Of a stretch of DNA of 6,423 bases, positions 1 through 5,744 are shown in pieces. Positions within the stretch are counted from its first letter, which is position 1. Each line of letters begins with the position of its first letter. The notes under the pieces are model-generated. The model had not been told where the DNA came from, searched no databases, and saw only the letters and a program-made list of their open reading frames with translations. The position numbers and the translations under genes are program-made. Source of the stretch: Candidatus Parcubacteria bacterium (GTDB lineage Bacteria > Patescibacteriota > Minisyncoccia > UBA6257 > 2-01-FULL-56-20); the NCBI GenBank assembly GCA_027424065.1, contig DAIBYH010000032.1, forward strand, positions 1-6,423. The letters are read 5' to 3'.

Positions 1-69
1 GGAGTAGTAGGAATCGAACCCACATTAGCGGTTTTGGAGACCGCCGTCCTACCATTGAACGATACTCCC
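1..69 (-). tRNA. trnW: tRNA-Trp (anticodon CCA), 3' end cut by window edge
   Basis: Read on the minus strand, the sequence starting at 69 folds as a complete cloverleaf. The acceptor strand GGGAGTA pairs with TACTCC at the window edge. The D stem is GTTC/GGAC, the anticodon stem GCGGT/ACCGC with loop CTCCAAA, and the T arm GTGGG-TTCGATT-CCTAC. With T at position 33 of the loop the anticodon is CCA, reading the tryptophan codon UGG. Only the last acceptor base, the discriminator and any encoded CCA lie beyond base 1. The gene follows the rpmG terminator. In many bacteria this tRNA sits between rpmG and secE-nusG, so those genes may lie further left; that is inference. Confidence 0.95.
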
Positions 70-82
70 TTTTATCAAAACC

Positions 83-88
83 ATTCTA
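83..88 (-). promoter_or_regulatory. Possible -10 box for tRNA-Trp
   Basis: Minus-strand TAGAAT (5 of 6 matches to TATAAT) lies so that transcription would start near 76, about 7 bases before the mature tRNA 5' end. No convincing -35 is visible: the expected position falls inside the T-tract of the upstream terminator. Because a strong terminator separates rpmG from the tRNA, the tRNA needs its own promoter, which makes this a reasonable but unproven candidate. Confidence 0.4.
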
Positions 89-101
89 ACCGAAATCCGG
101 T

Positions 102-132
102 AAAAAAACACCCCGCGGGCGAAGCGGGGCGT
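102..132 (-). terminator. Intrinsic terminator after rpmG
   Basis: On the minus strand ACGCCCCGC (132-124) pairs with GCGGGGTGT (116-108) around a 7-base loop. This gives a 9-bp GC-rich stem with one G-T wobble, followed by an unbroken T-run through 102. It begins 14 bases after the rpmG stop codon and should end transcripts from the SIMPL/rpmG block. Confidence 0.92.
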
Positions 133-146
133 TCTTCGAAGTTTCG

Positions 147-326
147 CTACTTGCCGGTGATCCTCGCTTCCTTGTGAGGGGTTTGCGCGCGGCACCACGA
201 GCAGAATTTCTTGAGCTCGATCTTCCGCTCAACCTGCTTCTTGTTCTTGTGCGTATAATAATTCCGCCGTTTGCAGACGGAGCAGCGCATCGTAATGAGG
301 GTATCCGAACGCTTAAGCTTTGCCAT
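147..326 (-). CDS. rpmG: 50S ribosomal protein L33 (bL33), zinc-binding form
   Basis: This 59-residue protein is a small, basic component of the large ribosomal subunit. The family signature is clear: an NYYTHKNKK block at residues 22-30, ELKKFC at 37-42 and a THKE-like end (TPHKEAR). Two CxxC knuckles (C15/C18 and C42/C45) mark it as the zinc-ribbon (C+) form, not the cysteine-free paralogue. The start at 326 gives the usual N-terminus MAKLKRSD and normal length. An in-frame ATG at 362 is rejected because it would add 12 unrelated residues and lies inside the -35 box of this gene's promoter. There is no Shine-Dalgarno sequence before 326, and the transcript is predicted to be leaderless. The gene sits 37 bases after the SIMPL gene stop and is followed by a strong terminator. 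Confidence 0.96.
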   Translation of the reverse strand: MAKLKRSDTLITMRCSVCKRRNYYTHKNKKQVERKIELKKFCSWCRAQTPHKEARITGK

Positions 327-333
327 GGGGAAT

Positions 334-362
334 ATGATAGCGCATTCCTGCCAAAAAGGCAA
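334..362 (-). promoter_or_regulatory. Promoter of rpmG, start point at or next to the ATG
   Basis: On the minus strand TTGCCT (362-357, 4 of 6 to TTGACA) is followed after exactly 17 bases by TATCAT (339-334, 5 of 6 to TATAAT). A start point 7 bases past the -10 falls at 327-326, the first base of the rpmG start codon or one base before it. The -35 box begins only one base after the stop codon of the upstream SIMPL gene (366-364), so the promoter fills the intergenic gap. Confidence 0.72.
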
Positions 363-363
363 A

Positions 364-1143
364 TTACCTCATAGTGAAGGTCGCGTGCACCAGGTAGGTG
401 ATCAGCTTGTCGATGGACGTCGTATCGTAGGCCCCGTAATCGGAGACCTGGGTGGAGTTGACCGGCGTGATCTGGGTCACGCCGACGCTCGAGGAGCGAA
501 GGTTGCCGACGGCGGCGCCGACGCCCTCCGTGATCGCCTGTGCCCGACTTTTCGCGTCGGCAAGCGCCTCACCAAGCATCTGTTCACGGATCGCATCAAG
601 GGTTGAGTTCTGGATATAATACTCCGGATCCTGGCTTGAGAAAACGATCCCTTTCCCTACGAGGTACTGCGAGGCCGCCTGTGCGAGCGCAGTGATGCCG
701 TCGACATTATGGGATTCCACAAGAATATCCTGCGAGAGGTCATAGCCGGACAGGCTTCCCGACATACCGCCATAGAACTTTCCCGTATAGGACCCGTTCG
801 GGGTCTGATACATCGGATTCACGGTAAGCGGACTGATCGTGATGTCCGACGTTGCGACGCCGTTCTGCGCAAAATACGCAAGAACCTCGTTCAGGTCGCC
901 CTGCATGGCCACGGAACCCGCTTTCAGATCGTCCGTCGTCGGTCCGGTATTCTCGGAGATGGTGCTCCGCCATTTTACATCGTCGGATTTCAGCTCCTTC
1001 GTCGCAACGCCCGTCACCGTGATGACGGAATTGTTATAGGTCTTCACGTAATAGATGACGTAGCTCACGATGATCGCCGTGACGACCAAGCTTGCACCGA
1101 GGATCACCCCGAACCAGACCAATCCCCGCTTTCCATCGTTCAT
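364..1143 (-). CDS. Membrane-anchored SIMPL (DUF541, YggE-like) protein
   Basis: This 259-residue protein has one N-terminal transmembrane segment (about residues 8-33, GLVWFGVILG onward). A short linker leads to a SIMPL domain from about residue 39 to the C-terminus, presumably outside the membrane. Family marks are the opening strand ITVTGVATKEL (41-51), the central GYDLSQDILVE (133-143) and the helix ALADAKSRAQAITEGVG (193-209), typical of YggE/BP26-like proteins. Some members are linked to oxidative-stress defence or form oligomeric rings, but the biochemical role is not established, so no gene symbol is given. The start at 1143 is set by a promoter ending just before it. A longer reading frame back to 1212 would put 23 arginine-rich residues across that promoter and is rejected. 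It lies upstream of rpmG on the same strand with no terminator between them. Confidence 0.88.
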   Translation of the reverse strand: MNDGKRGLVWFGVILGASLVVTAIIVSYVIYYVKTYNNSVITVTGVATKELKSDDVKWRSTISENTGPTTDDLKAGSVAMQGDLNEVLAYFAQNGVATSDITISPLTVNPMYQTPNGSYTGKFYGGMSGSLSGYDLSQDILVESHNVDGITALAQAASQYLVGKGIVFSSQDPEYYIQNSTLDAIREQMLGEALADAKSRAQAITEGVGAAVGNLRSSSVGVTQITPVNSTQVSDYGAYDTTSIDKLITYLVHATFTMR

Positions 1144-1149
1144 GTTTTC

Positions 1150-1176
1150 ATTATAGCACAAAGGCCTCAATGTCCA
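1150..1176 (-). promoter_or_regulatory. Extended -10 promoter of the SIMPL gene, leaderless start
   Basis: On the minus strand a perfect extended -10, TGCTATAAT (TGn at 1158-1156, TATAAT at 1155-1150), is followed by six bases and then the ATG at 1143. Numbering the -10 box as -12 to -7 puts +1 exactly on the A of the start codon. A TGGACA box (1176-1171, 5 of 6 to TTGACA) lies upstream with a short 15-base spacer, tolerable for an extended -10 promoter. There is no room for a ribosome binding site. Confidence 0.82.
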
Positions 1177-1196
1177 CCGGATCCGCCGGCGCCTGT

Positions 1197-1225
1197 TTGA
1201 CAGCCGTAGCACTCGGAATCATAGT
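1197..1225 (+). promoter_or_regulatory. Promoter of the 1246 secreted-protein ORF
   Basis: A perfect TTGACA (1197-1202) is followed after 17 bases by CATAGT (1220-1225, 4 of 6 to TATAAT). The start point would fall near 1232, giving a leader of about 14 bases that contains a ribosome binding site. It diverges from the SIMPL gene promoter, the two sharing a gap of about 100 bases. Confidence 0.6.
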
Positions 1226-1234
1226 AAAGACAGC

Positions 1235-1240
1235 GAGGTG
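1235..1240 (+). promoter_or_regulatory. Strong Shine-Dalgarno site
   Basis: GAGGTG, an exact 6-base complement to the usual 16S anti-Shine-Dalgarno core, ends 5 bases before the ATG at 1246. It is the only strong ribosome binding site in the window and is a main reason to take the ORF behind it seriously. Confidence 0.65.
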
Positions 1241-1245
1241 GCAGC

Positions 1246-1563
1246 ATGAAACGTTCACTTTGGTTCATTGTCCTTGTCGTCGTCCTGTCCGCACCCGAGG
1301 CACTGGCCGCCGGACCGTCCCGCGTCATCATCCGCGATGCCGTGACCGGCATGATCCAAAAAAGCCAATGGATGGAAATGTCCGAGGCGGTCAGAATCAG
1401 TATGAATCTGCTCACCGACCGCACCATCCAGGACTGCTGGATCGAAGAGAAGCGGAGATTGTTCTTCTTTATTCCCCTCCCTTCCCATCGCATCACTGTT
1501 TTTCGAACCCGCACCGTGCACGCGCCGATGGCGCGAAAAAAGGAGTCCTCCCGGACTCCTTTT
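1246..1563 (+). CDS. Putative small secreted protein with no stop before the terminator
   Basis: The ORF has a TTGACA promoter, a strong Shine-Dalgarno site and a textbook Sec signal peptide. The n-region is MKR, the hydrophobic core SLWFIVLVVVLS, and the cleavage motif ALA ends at residue 21 (type I signal peptidase). Codons from about 1255 to 1470 mostly end in G or C, as in the confirmed genes. The mature part (AGPSRVIIRDAVTGM...) matches no family I recognise; it has one cysteine (in DCW) and becomes basic. No stop codon occurs in this frame until 1935, deep in antisense to alaS, and neither other plus frame has a stop between about 1440 and the hairpin at 1537-1564. The end given here is the last full codon before the predicted transcript end. 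It could be a decayed gene that lost its 3' end, a gene whose true end is hidden by an assembly error, or a chance ORF. Confidence 0.42.
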
Positions 1564-1564
1564 T
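1537..1564. terminator. Bidirectional intrinsic terminator between convergent units
   Basis: A perfect 12-bp inverted repeat, AAAAAGGAGTCC (1537-1548) and GGACTCCTTTTT (1553-1564), encloses a TCCC loop. Each strand reads a GC-containing stem followed by a T-run (six T on the minus strand, five on the plus). It starts 22 bases after the alaS stop codon on the minus strand and would also end the plus-strand transcript from 1232. Confidence 0.9.
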
Positions 1565-1586
1565 CCTATACGCATCAACGCCAAAA

Positions 1587-3485
1587 TCAACCCTCAATGA
1601 CGCCGCGGATCCTGCGGATGCCCGCCGAACTCGCTTCTTCTTTTGCGATCCTGAACGTACCGATCTCACCGGTATGCGCAACATGCGGGCCGCCGCAGAA
1701 CTCTATGGAAAATGCCTCGGAGAACTTCGGATCGGCCGGCGTCGCATCCTTCGGTCCGATGGAGTACACCGAAACGCGATCGGGATACTTCTGCCCGAAC
1801 TCGTGCTCAGCACCGAGGCGCTCCGCATCCTCGCGGGCGAGTTCGCTCCGGATGACCGGGAGGTCCTCTGCGATCTTCTCGTTCACGATCCGCTCCGCCT
1901 CCTTTTTCTGCTCGTCCGTCATCTTGCCGTCGTAGGAAAAATCCATACGCAGGCGCTCGCTCGTGATATTGCTCCCCCGCTGCTTCACCTGCGGTCCGAG
2001 CACGGTCTGGAGCGCTTTCAACAAAAGGTGATGCGCCGTATGCAACCGCGTCGTCTTCTCCGAATGGTCAGCGAGGCCGCCCTTAAAGACGCCCGCCGAT
2101 GCGGTCCGGGAAAGCTCCTGGTGCTTTTTCATTTCCTCGCGGAACGCCGCTTCATCAACCGCGATATTCCGCTCTTTGGCCAGTTCAAACGTCAATTCAT
2201 AAGGAAACCCGTAGGTTGAAAAAAGCAGGAAAACATCCGAACCGGAAATCGTTCCGCCTTCCGATGTTTTTTCAAATTCCCGCAGGCCATCCCGCAGCGT
2301 CTTTCTGAACTTCGTTTCTTCTTTATCTATCTCTTGCCTGATCATATCCCGCGCGGCGTAGGTCTCGGGATATTCTTCCTGATACTGCCCGAGCGCCGGT
2401 TCGACCAGCGTCGAAAGCGGAGCGTTCTGAACACCGAGTTTGTCGGCGTAACGGATGGCGCGGCGAAGCAGGCGCCGCACGAAATAACCGCGTTCCGTAT
2501 TGGATGGCAGGACGCCGTCGCCGATCAGGAATGATGCCGCCTTCACATGGTCGGCGACGATGCGGAACGCGGCGGCATCCGGCGACGCGCTCTCATACTT
2601 CTTGCCGGACATCTGTTCCAGTGCCGCAACGATCGGCTGATGGCATACGGCGATGATATCGGGAACATGGGAAACCGCCATCGCAATGCGCTCCAGGCCG
2701 CCGCCGAAATCAACATTCTGTTTCGGGAGCGATCCGAACGAACCATCGGGCTTTTTCACGTACTGCATGAACACGCTGTTGCCGATCTCAAGGAACCGCC
2801 CGCAATCGCAGTTCGGATGGCATTCTTTACCGAACTTCGGGTCGTGAGGAGTTCCGAAGTCGTAGAACATCTCTGAATCCGGCCCGCCCGGCTCGCCGGC
2901 CGGCATGTTTTCGGGAACGCCCGCGCGGCTCCACCAATTTTTCCTGGCGTCATAATAAAAGATCCGCTCGTTCTGCTTCATGCCGCGCTCGTAGCCGGCC
3001 GCCTCCGAACCGATGAGCGCCACCTCGGCCTCAATGCCTTTCTTCTCGAAAAGGTCCTTCCATATTTCCGCCGATTCCGTATCGCGCGGAAGATCGTTCT
3101 TTTCGTCGCCGATGAACGCCGTCACATAAAGATTGCGGGGGTCCAGGCCGACGCCGTCCGTCAGGAACTCGAACACCCAGGGCAATTGTTCTTTTTTGAA
3201 ATAATCGCCGAGCGACCAGTTGCCAAGCATCTCGAAAAAGGTCGTGTGGCGGTTGTCGCCGACCTCTTCAATATCCACCGACCGGAATGCCTTCTGGGAA
3301 TCGGCGATCCGCGTTCCCTCGGGATGATTTTCCCCCAGCAGATACGGGACCATCGGCTGCATGCCGCTTCCCGTAAAGAGCGTGGTCGGATCGTTCTCCG
3401 GCACGAGGGATGCGGACGGAATGATCGCGTGTCCGCGGGCTTTGTAAAACTCAAGATATTTTTGGCGGATCTCCGAAAGGGTCAT
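1587..3485 (-). CDS. alaS: Alanyl-tRNA synthetase lacking the C-terminal C-Ala domain
   Basis: The protein has 632 residues. It charges tRNA-Ala with alanine in the cytoplasm and should clear mischarged Ser/Gly through its editing site. The class II catalytic core is at the N-terminus (EIRQKYLEFYKARGH at 5-19, FTGSGMQPMVPYL at 37-49, FRSVDIEEVGDNRHTTFFEM at 67-86, GGGLERIAMAV at 261-271). A Cys cluster, ECHPNCDCGRFLEI, spans 221-234. The editing domain has its zinc and catalytic motifs: HTAHH (482-486, HxxxH) and CGGPH (597-601, CxxxH). The protein ends about 30 residues after that, at the end of the editing domain, where the E. coli enzyme (about 876 residues) continues into the C-Ala (DHHA1) domain. 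The start at 3485 gives a usual AlaRS N-terminus; an in-frame ATG at 3512 adds only nine unrelated residues. The stop is TGA. Confidence 0.97.
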   Translation of the reverse strand: MTLSEIRQKYLEFYKARGHAIIPSASLVPENDPTTLFTGSGMQPMVPYLLGENHPEGTRIADSQKAFRSVDIEEVGDNRHTTFFEMLGNWSLGDYFKKEQLPWVFEFLTDGVGLDPRNLYVTAFIGDEKNDLPRDTESAEIWKDLFEKKGIEAEVALIGSEAAGYERGMKQNERIFYYDARKNWWSRAGVPENMPAGEPGGPDSEMFYDFGTPHDPKFGKECHPNCDCGRFLEIGNSVFMQYVKKPDGSFGSLPKQNVDFGGGLERIAMAVSHVPDIIAVCHQPIVAALEQMSGKKYESASPDAAAFRIVADHVKAASFLIGDGVLPSNTERGYFVRRLLRRAIRYADKLGVQNAPLSTLVEPALGQYQEEYPETYAARDMIRQEIDKEETKFRKTLRDGLREFEKTSEGGTISGSDVFLLFSTYGFPYELTFELAKERNIAVDEAAFREEMKKHQELSRTASAGVFKGGLADHSEKTTRLHTAHHLLLKALQTVLGPQVKQRGSNITSERLRMDFSYDGKMTDEQKKEAERIVNEKIAEDLPVIRSELAREDAERLGAEHEFGQKYPDRVSVYSIGPKDATPADPKFSEAFSIEFCGGPHVAHTGEIGTFRIAKEEASSAGIRRIRGVIEG

Positions 3486-3492
3486 AAAAAAA

Positions 3493-3511
3493 ATTATTCT
3501 TGATTTTACCA
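3493..3511 (-). promoter_or_regulatory. Candidate alaS promoter boxes
   Basis: Two -10 candidates overlap upstream of the alaS ATG on the minus strand. TGGTAAAAT (3511-3503) is an extended -10 and would give a leader of about 11 bases without a Shine-Dalgarno site. AATAAT (3498-3493, 5 of 6) would put the start point one base before the ATG, like the other promoters in this window. Neither has a good -35. A run of T bases (3493-3486) directly precedes the ATG. No T-box or other long leader fits in this space. Confidence 0.5.
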
Positions 3512-3544
3512 TAAAACCGAACTGGGCCTAACCATCCGCAACCG

Positions 3545-3639
3545 GGTATGGTCATTTTCCGTAACCTGAGCGGAAATGAGGATAAAATGCGCGAGCTGCA
3601 TTTTCCGAATTAAAGCGGGTTACGAAAAATGACTATACC
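3545..3639. repeat. Nested 22-bp imperfect inverted repeat between rpoD and alaS
   Basis: The arms at 3545-3566 and 3618-3639 are reverse complements at 20 of 22 positions and enclose 51 bases. The right arm covers the rpoD stop codon and the last rpoD bases. The 9-mer CATTTTCCG occurs at 3553 and 3599, with inverted near-copies at 3571 (CGGAAATG) and 3623 (CGAAAAATG). The element can therefore fold as one long hairpin or as two adjacent ones. A further inner stem AAAATGC/GCATTTT (3584-3590/3598-3604) competes for the copy at 3599. No T-run follows on either strand, so it is not a standard terminator. It could be a small palindromic repeat element, a Rho-independent terminator that lost its T-run, or an mRNA 3'-end stabiliser. 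Confidence 0.85.
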
Positions 3640-4874
3640 AGGTTCTCGAACCCTTCGAGCGCTGCCGCCTTGCCGTGCTCGCGGATCTTATCAAGCGCTT
3701 TCGCCTCAATCTGCCGGATACGTTCGCGCGTCACGCCGAAGGCCTTGCCGACCTCCTCGAGCGTATGGCTCACGCCGTCCTCAAGGCCGAAGCGCATCTT
3801 GAGGATCTGCTGTTCGCGCTCCGAAAGATCGATCATGATCTCCTGGATCAGATCGCGAACCATTGCGCGCGCCGTGGATTGGGCCGGTGACGGATTCTTC
3901 TCGTCCGGAATGAAATCTGACAGCGTGGAATCGTCCTCGTCCCCCACCGGCATCTCGATGGAAAGCACCTCCTGCGAGATCTTCTGGATATGGCGGACCT
4001 TGTCCACGTCAATGCCCATCTCCGCGGCGACCTCCTCGGCGAGCGGATCGCGGCCGAGCTCCTGGATCAGCTGGCGCCGCACCTGGGTGTACTTGGAGAT
4101 CGTTTCCACCATGTGCACCGGAATACGGACCGTGCGGGACTGATCGGCGAGCGCACGGGTGATCGCCTGGCGGATCCACCACGTCGCATAGGTGGAGAAT
4201 TTGAAACCGCGCCGGTAATCGAATTTTTCCACGGCACGCGACAGGCCGATGTTTCCCTCCTGCACCAGGTCAAGAATGGAAAGATGCGGCGTGCGGTTCA
4301 CGTAGCGTTTCGCAATGGATACCACGAGGCGGAGGTTCGCCTTCATGAGGCGCTGCCGCGCCTCTTCATCGCCGCGTTCCGCGCGCTTCGCAAGATCGCG
4401 CTCCTCGTCCTTCGTAAGGAGCGGCGTTTTGCCGATCTCCTTCAGGTACATCTGCACCGCATCCGGGACATCATTGCCGAGGTCCACATTTTCATCGAAC
4501 AGTTCTTCTTTCTTTTCATCCTTCGAAAAATCAATGAGGGCGCTGGTCTCAATGATCTTGATGCCGGCGCTCTCCAGACGGTCATAGATCTCATCGAGCA
4601 GCTTGACGTCATCCTCGATCTTCGGGAAGTAATAGAGGATCTCGTTGTCCGTCACGAAACCGCGCGGGCGTCCGCGTTCGATGAGTTCCTTGATCTCGTT
4701 GCTCTCCGCCTTTCCGCCGGCGGCCTTCACGGCCTTCTTCCGTACCGCTTTCTCTTTCTGCTTCCGCGCGGGATGCGCCGTCTTTGCCCGAACCGTCTTC
4801 GGAACGGCCTTCTTCACGGTCTTTTTCTTTTTGGCGGCCACGGTTTTTTTCGATTTTTTTAATGTCTTTTTCAT
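3633..4874 (-). CDS. rpoD: Primary RNA polymerase sigma factor (sigma70/SigA family)
   Basis: This 413-residue protein directs RNA polymerase to housekeeping promoters. It begins with a lysine-rich tail of about 55 residues (21 Lys). Region 1.1 lies at about 58-115, region 1.2 at 138-154 ([17 protein letters not shown]) and region 2 at about 168-255, with [20 protein letters not shown] covering the melting and -10 recognition helix. Region 3 starts at HMVETI (254-259); its His and Glu match the extended -10 contacts of E. coli sigma70. Region 4 holds the -35 helix-turn-helix [14 protein letters not shown] (381-394). The full set of regions marks it as the essential primary sigma, not an alternative one. 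The large insert between regions 1.2 and 2 of the E. coli protein is absent, as in most short SigA proteins. There is no Shine-Dalgarno site. The TAG stop lies inside the downstream inverted repeat. Confidence 0.97.
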   Translation of the reverse strand: MKKTLKKSKKTVAAKKKKTVKKAVPKTVRAKTAHPARKQKEKAVRKKAVKAAGGKAESNEIKELIERGRPRGFVTDNEILYYFPKIEDDVKLLDEIYDRLESAGIKIIETSALIDFSKDEKKEELFDENVDLGNDVPDAVQMYLKEIGKTPLLTKDEERDLAKRAERGDEEARQRLMKANLRLVVSIAKRYVNRTPHLSILDLVQEGNIGLSRAVEKFDYRRGFKFSTYATWWIRQAITRALADQSRTVRIPVHMVETISKYTQVRRQLIQELGRDPLAEEVAAEMGIDVDKVRHIQKISQEVLSIEMPVGDEDDSTLSDFIPDEKNPSPAQSTARAMVRDLIQEIMIDLSEREQQILKMRFGLEDGVSHTLEEVGKAFGVTRERIRQIEAKALDKIREHGKAAALEGFENLV

Positions 4875-4881
4875 GGGCGGA

Positions 4882-4918
4882 TCTTTAAGGTAATACCTCT
4901 CTAGGCCTCAATTATGAA
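4882..4918 (-). promoter_or_regulatory. Tentative rpoD promoter region
   Basis: Two weak arrangements are visible on the minus strand. TTCATA (4918-4913) with a 17-base spacer to TATTAC (4895-4890) gives a leader of about 8 bases. TTGAGG (4911-4906) with an 18-base spacer to TAAAGA (4887-4882) gives a start point immediately before the ATG at 4874. Neither is strong. The region is divergent from the prfA promoter, and no ribosome binding site precedes the rpoD ATG. Confidence 0.35.
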
Positions 4919-4950
4919 CTATTTCTTAAAAAAAGTACAGCGTTCTCGCC

Positions 4951-4980
4951 TTGCCAAACGGAGCTGCCGCGCGATATGAT
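4951..4980 (+). promoter_or_regulatory. Promoter of prfA, start point 2-3 bases before the ATG
   Basis: TTGCCA (4951-4956, 5 of 6 to TTGACA) and TATGAT (4975-4980, 5 of 6 to TATAAT) are separated by 18 bases. Transcription should start near 4987, leaving about 3 bases before the ATG at 4990. This also decides the start of prfA: the in-frame TTG at 4951 is the -35 box itself, so the coding region cannot reach further upstream. Confidence 0.78.
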
Positions 4981-4989
4981 AGTCACATT

Positions 4990-5730
4990 ATGGCAGCTCC
5001 GAACAAGATCATCATGGAGATACGCGGCGGCGCCGGCGGCGATGAGGCCGCCATTTTCGCGGGCGACCTGGCGCGCATGTACCAGCGCTACGCCGCAAAG
5101 CGCGGCTGGAGCTTCACCATCCTTGACCGGAACGAAACTTCGCTCCAGGGATACAAATCGCTCGTCGCCGAGATCAAGGGCGAGGGCGTCTACGATGCAT
5201 TCCGGAACGAATCCGGCGTCCATCGCGTCCAGCGCGTTCCCGCCACCGAACGTTCCGGGCGGGTGCACACCTCCACGGCATCGGTCGCCGTGCTTCCCAT
5301 CGTGGAAGCCCGCGAGGTCGCGATCAATCAGGGCGATCTTGAGGTGACGTTCTCGCGCGCCGGCGGTCCCGGCGGACAGAACGTGAACAAGGTTGAGACC
5401 GCCGTCCGGATCCTCCATAAGCCGACTGGCATCGTCGTGGCCTCACGCGAAGAGCGCTCGCAATACGCCAACCGCGAAAAAGCCATGGACATCCTTCGCG
5501 CAAAGCTCTATGAGATCGAACAGCTGAAAGCGACCGGCAACATCACCGATCTCCGCCGAGAACAGGTTGGTTCCGGCGATCGTTCGGAAAAGATCCGCAC
5601 CTATAATTTCCCCGATGACCGCATTACCGACCACCGCATCGGAAAGAAATGGCACAATATAGAAAAGATCATGGAGGGCAATATGGACCCGATCGTCGAA
5701 GCTTTCGCGAAGAACGGCGGCAGTGCATAG
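4990..5730 (+). CDS. prfA: Peptide chain release factor 1 without N-terminal domain 1
   Basis: This 246-residue class I release factor ends translation at UAA and UAG and triggers peptidyl-tRNA hydrolysis on the ribosome. Domain 2 starts at once ([20 protein letters not shown], 7-26) and carries the RF1 stop-codon tripeptide PAT (84-86, in [12 protein letters not shown]2 has SPF). The catalytic GGQ is at 128-130 ([13 protein letters not shown]), and domain 2/4 resumes with [15 protein letters not shown] (194-208) and ITDHRIGKK (212-220). E. coli RF1 has about 360 residues; the roughly 100-residue helical domain 1, which reaches toward the L11 stalk base and RF3, is missing. The promoter at 4951-4980 and the rpoD start at 4874 leave no room for it. 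Intact PAT and GGQ argue against a pseudogene and against PrfH. The usual downstream partner prmC is not next to it. Confidence 0.92.
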   Translation: MAAPNKIIMEIRGGAGGDEAAIFAGDLARMYQRYAAKRGWSFTILDRNETSLQGYKSLVAEIKGEGVYDAFRNESGVHRVQRVPATERSGRVHTSTASVAVLPIVEAREVAINQGDLEVTFSRAGGPGGQNVNKVETAVRILHKPTGIVVASREERSQYANREKAMDILRAKLYEIEQLKATGNITDLRREQVGSGDRSEKIRTYNFPDDRITDHRIGKKWHNIEKIMEGNMDPIVEAFAKNGGSA

Positions 5731-5744
5731 AAAAAACCACCTCG

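Noticed and set aside
326..362. Longer L33 start at 362 adding MPFWQECAIIFP
   Set aside because: The added residues do not match the L33 family and the upstream ATG lies in the -35 box of the rpmG promoter.
1587..1589. Possible UGA recoding as in Gracilibacteria/Absconditabacteria
   Set aside because: alaS and the Nudix gene both end at TGA exactly where their families end, and no in-frame TGA is found inside any conserved protein here.
1246..1935. Single long plus-strand protein running 349 bases antisense into alaS
   Set aside because: The part beyond 1564 passes through a strong terminator and is antisense to conserved AlaRS editing-domain codons; only the first part has coding character.
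3486..3544. T-box or other riboswitch controlling alaS
   Set aside because: The likely transcript leader is 11 bases or less and no tRNA-binding stem I or T-box sequence is visible.
4951..4989. TTG start for prfA at 4951
   Set aside because: The TTG is the first triplet of the TTGCCA -35 box and the added residues do not resemble RF1; the ATG at 4990 follows the -10 box.
4912..5418. Long minus-strand reading frame opposite prfA
   Set aside because: It is a shadow of the GC-rich prfA codons and shows no family features or start signals.
4984..5730. PrfH or ArfB instead of RF1, because of short length and [10 protein letters not shown]
   Set aside because: The PAT codon-recognition tripeptide and a full domain 2 are present, which ArfB lacks, and the sequence around PAT matches RF1 closely.
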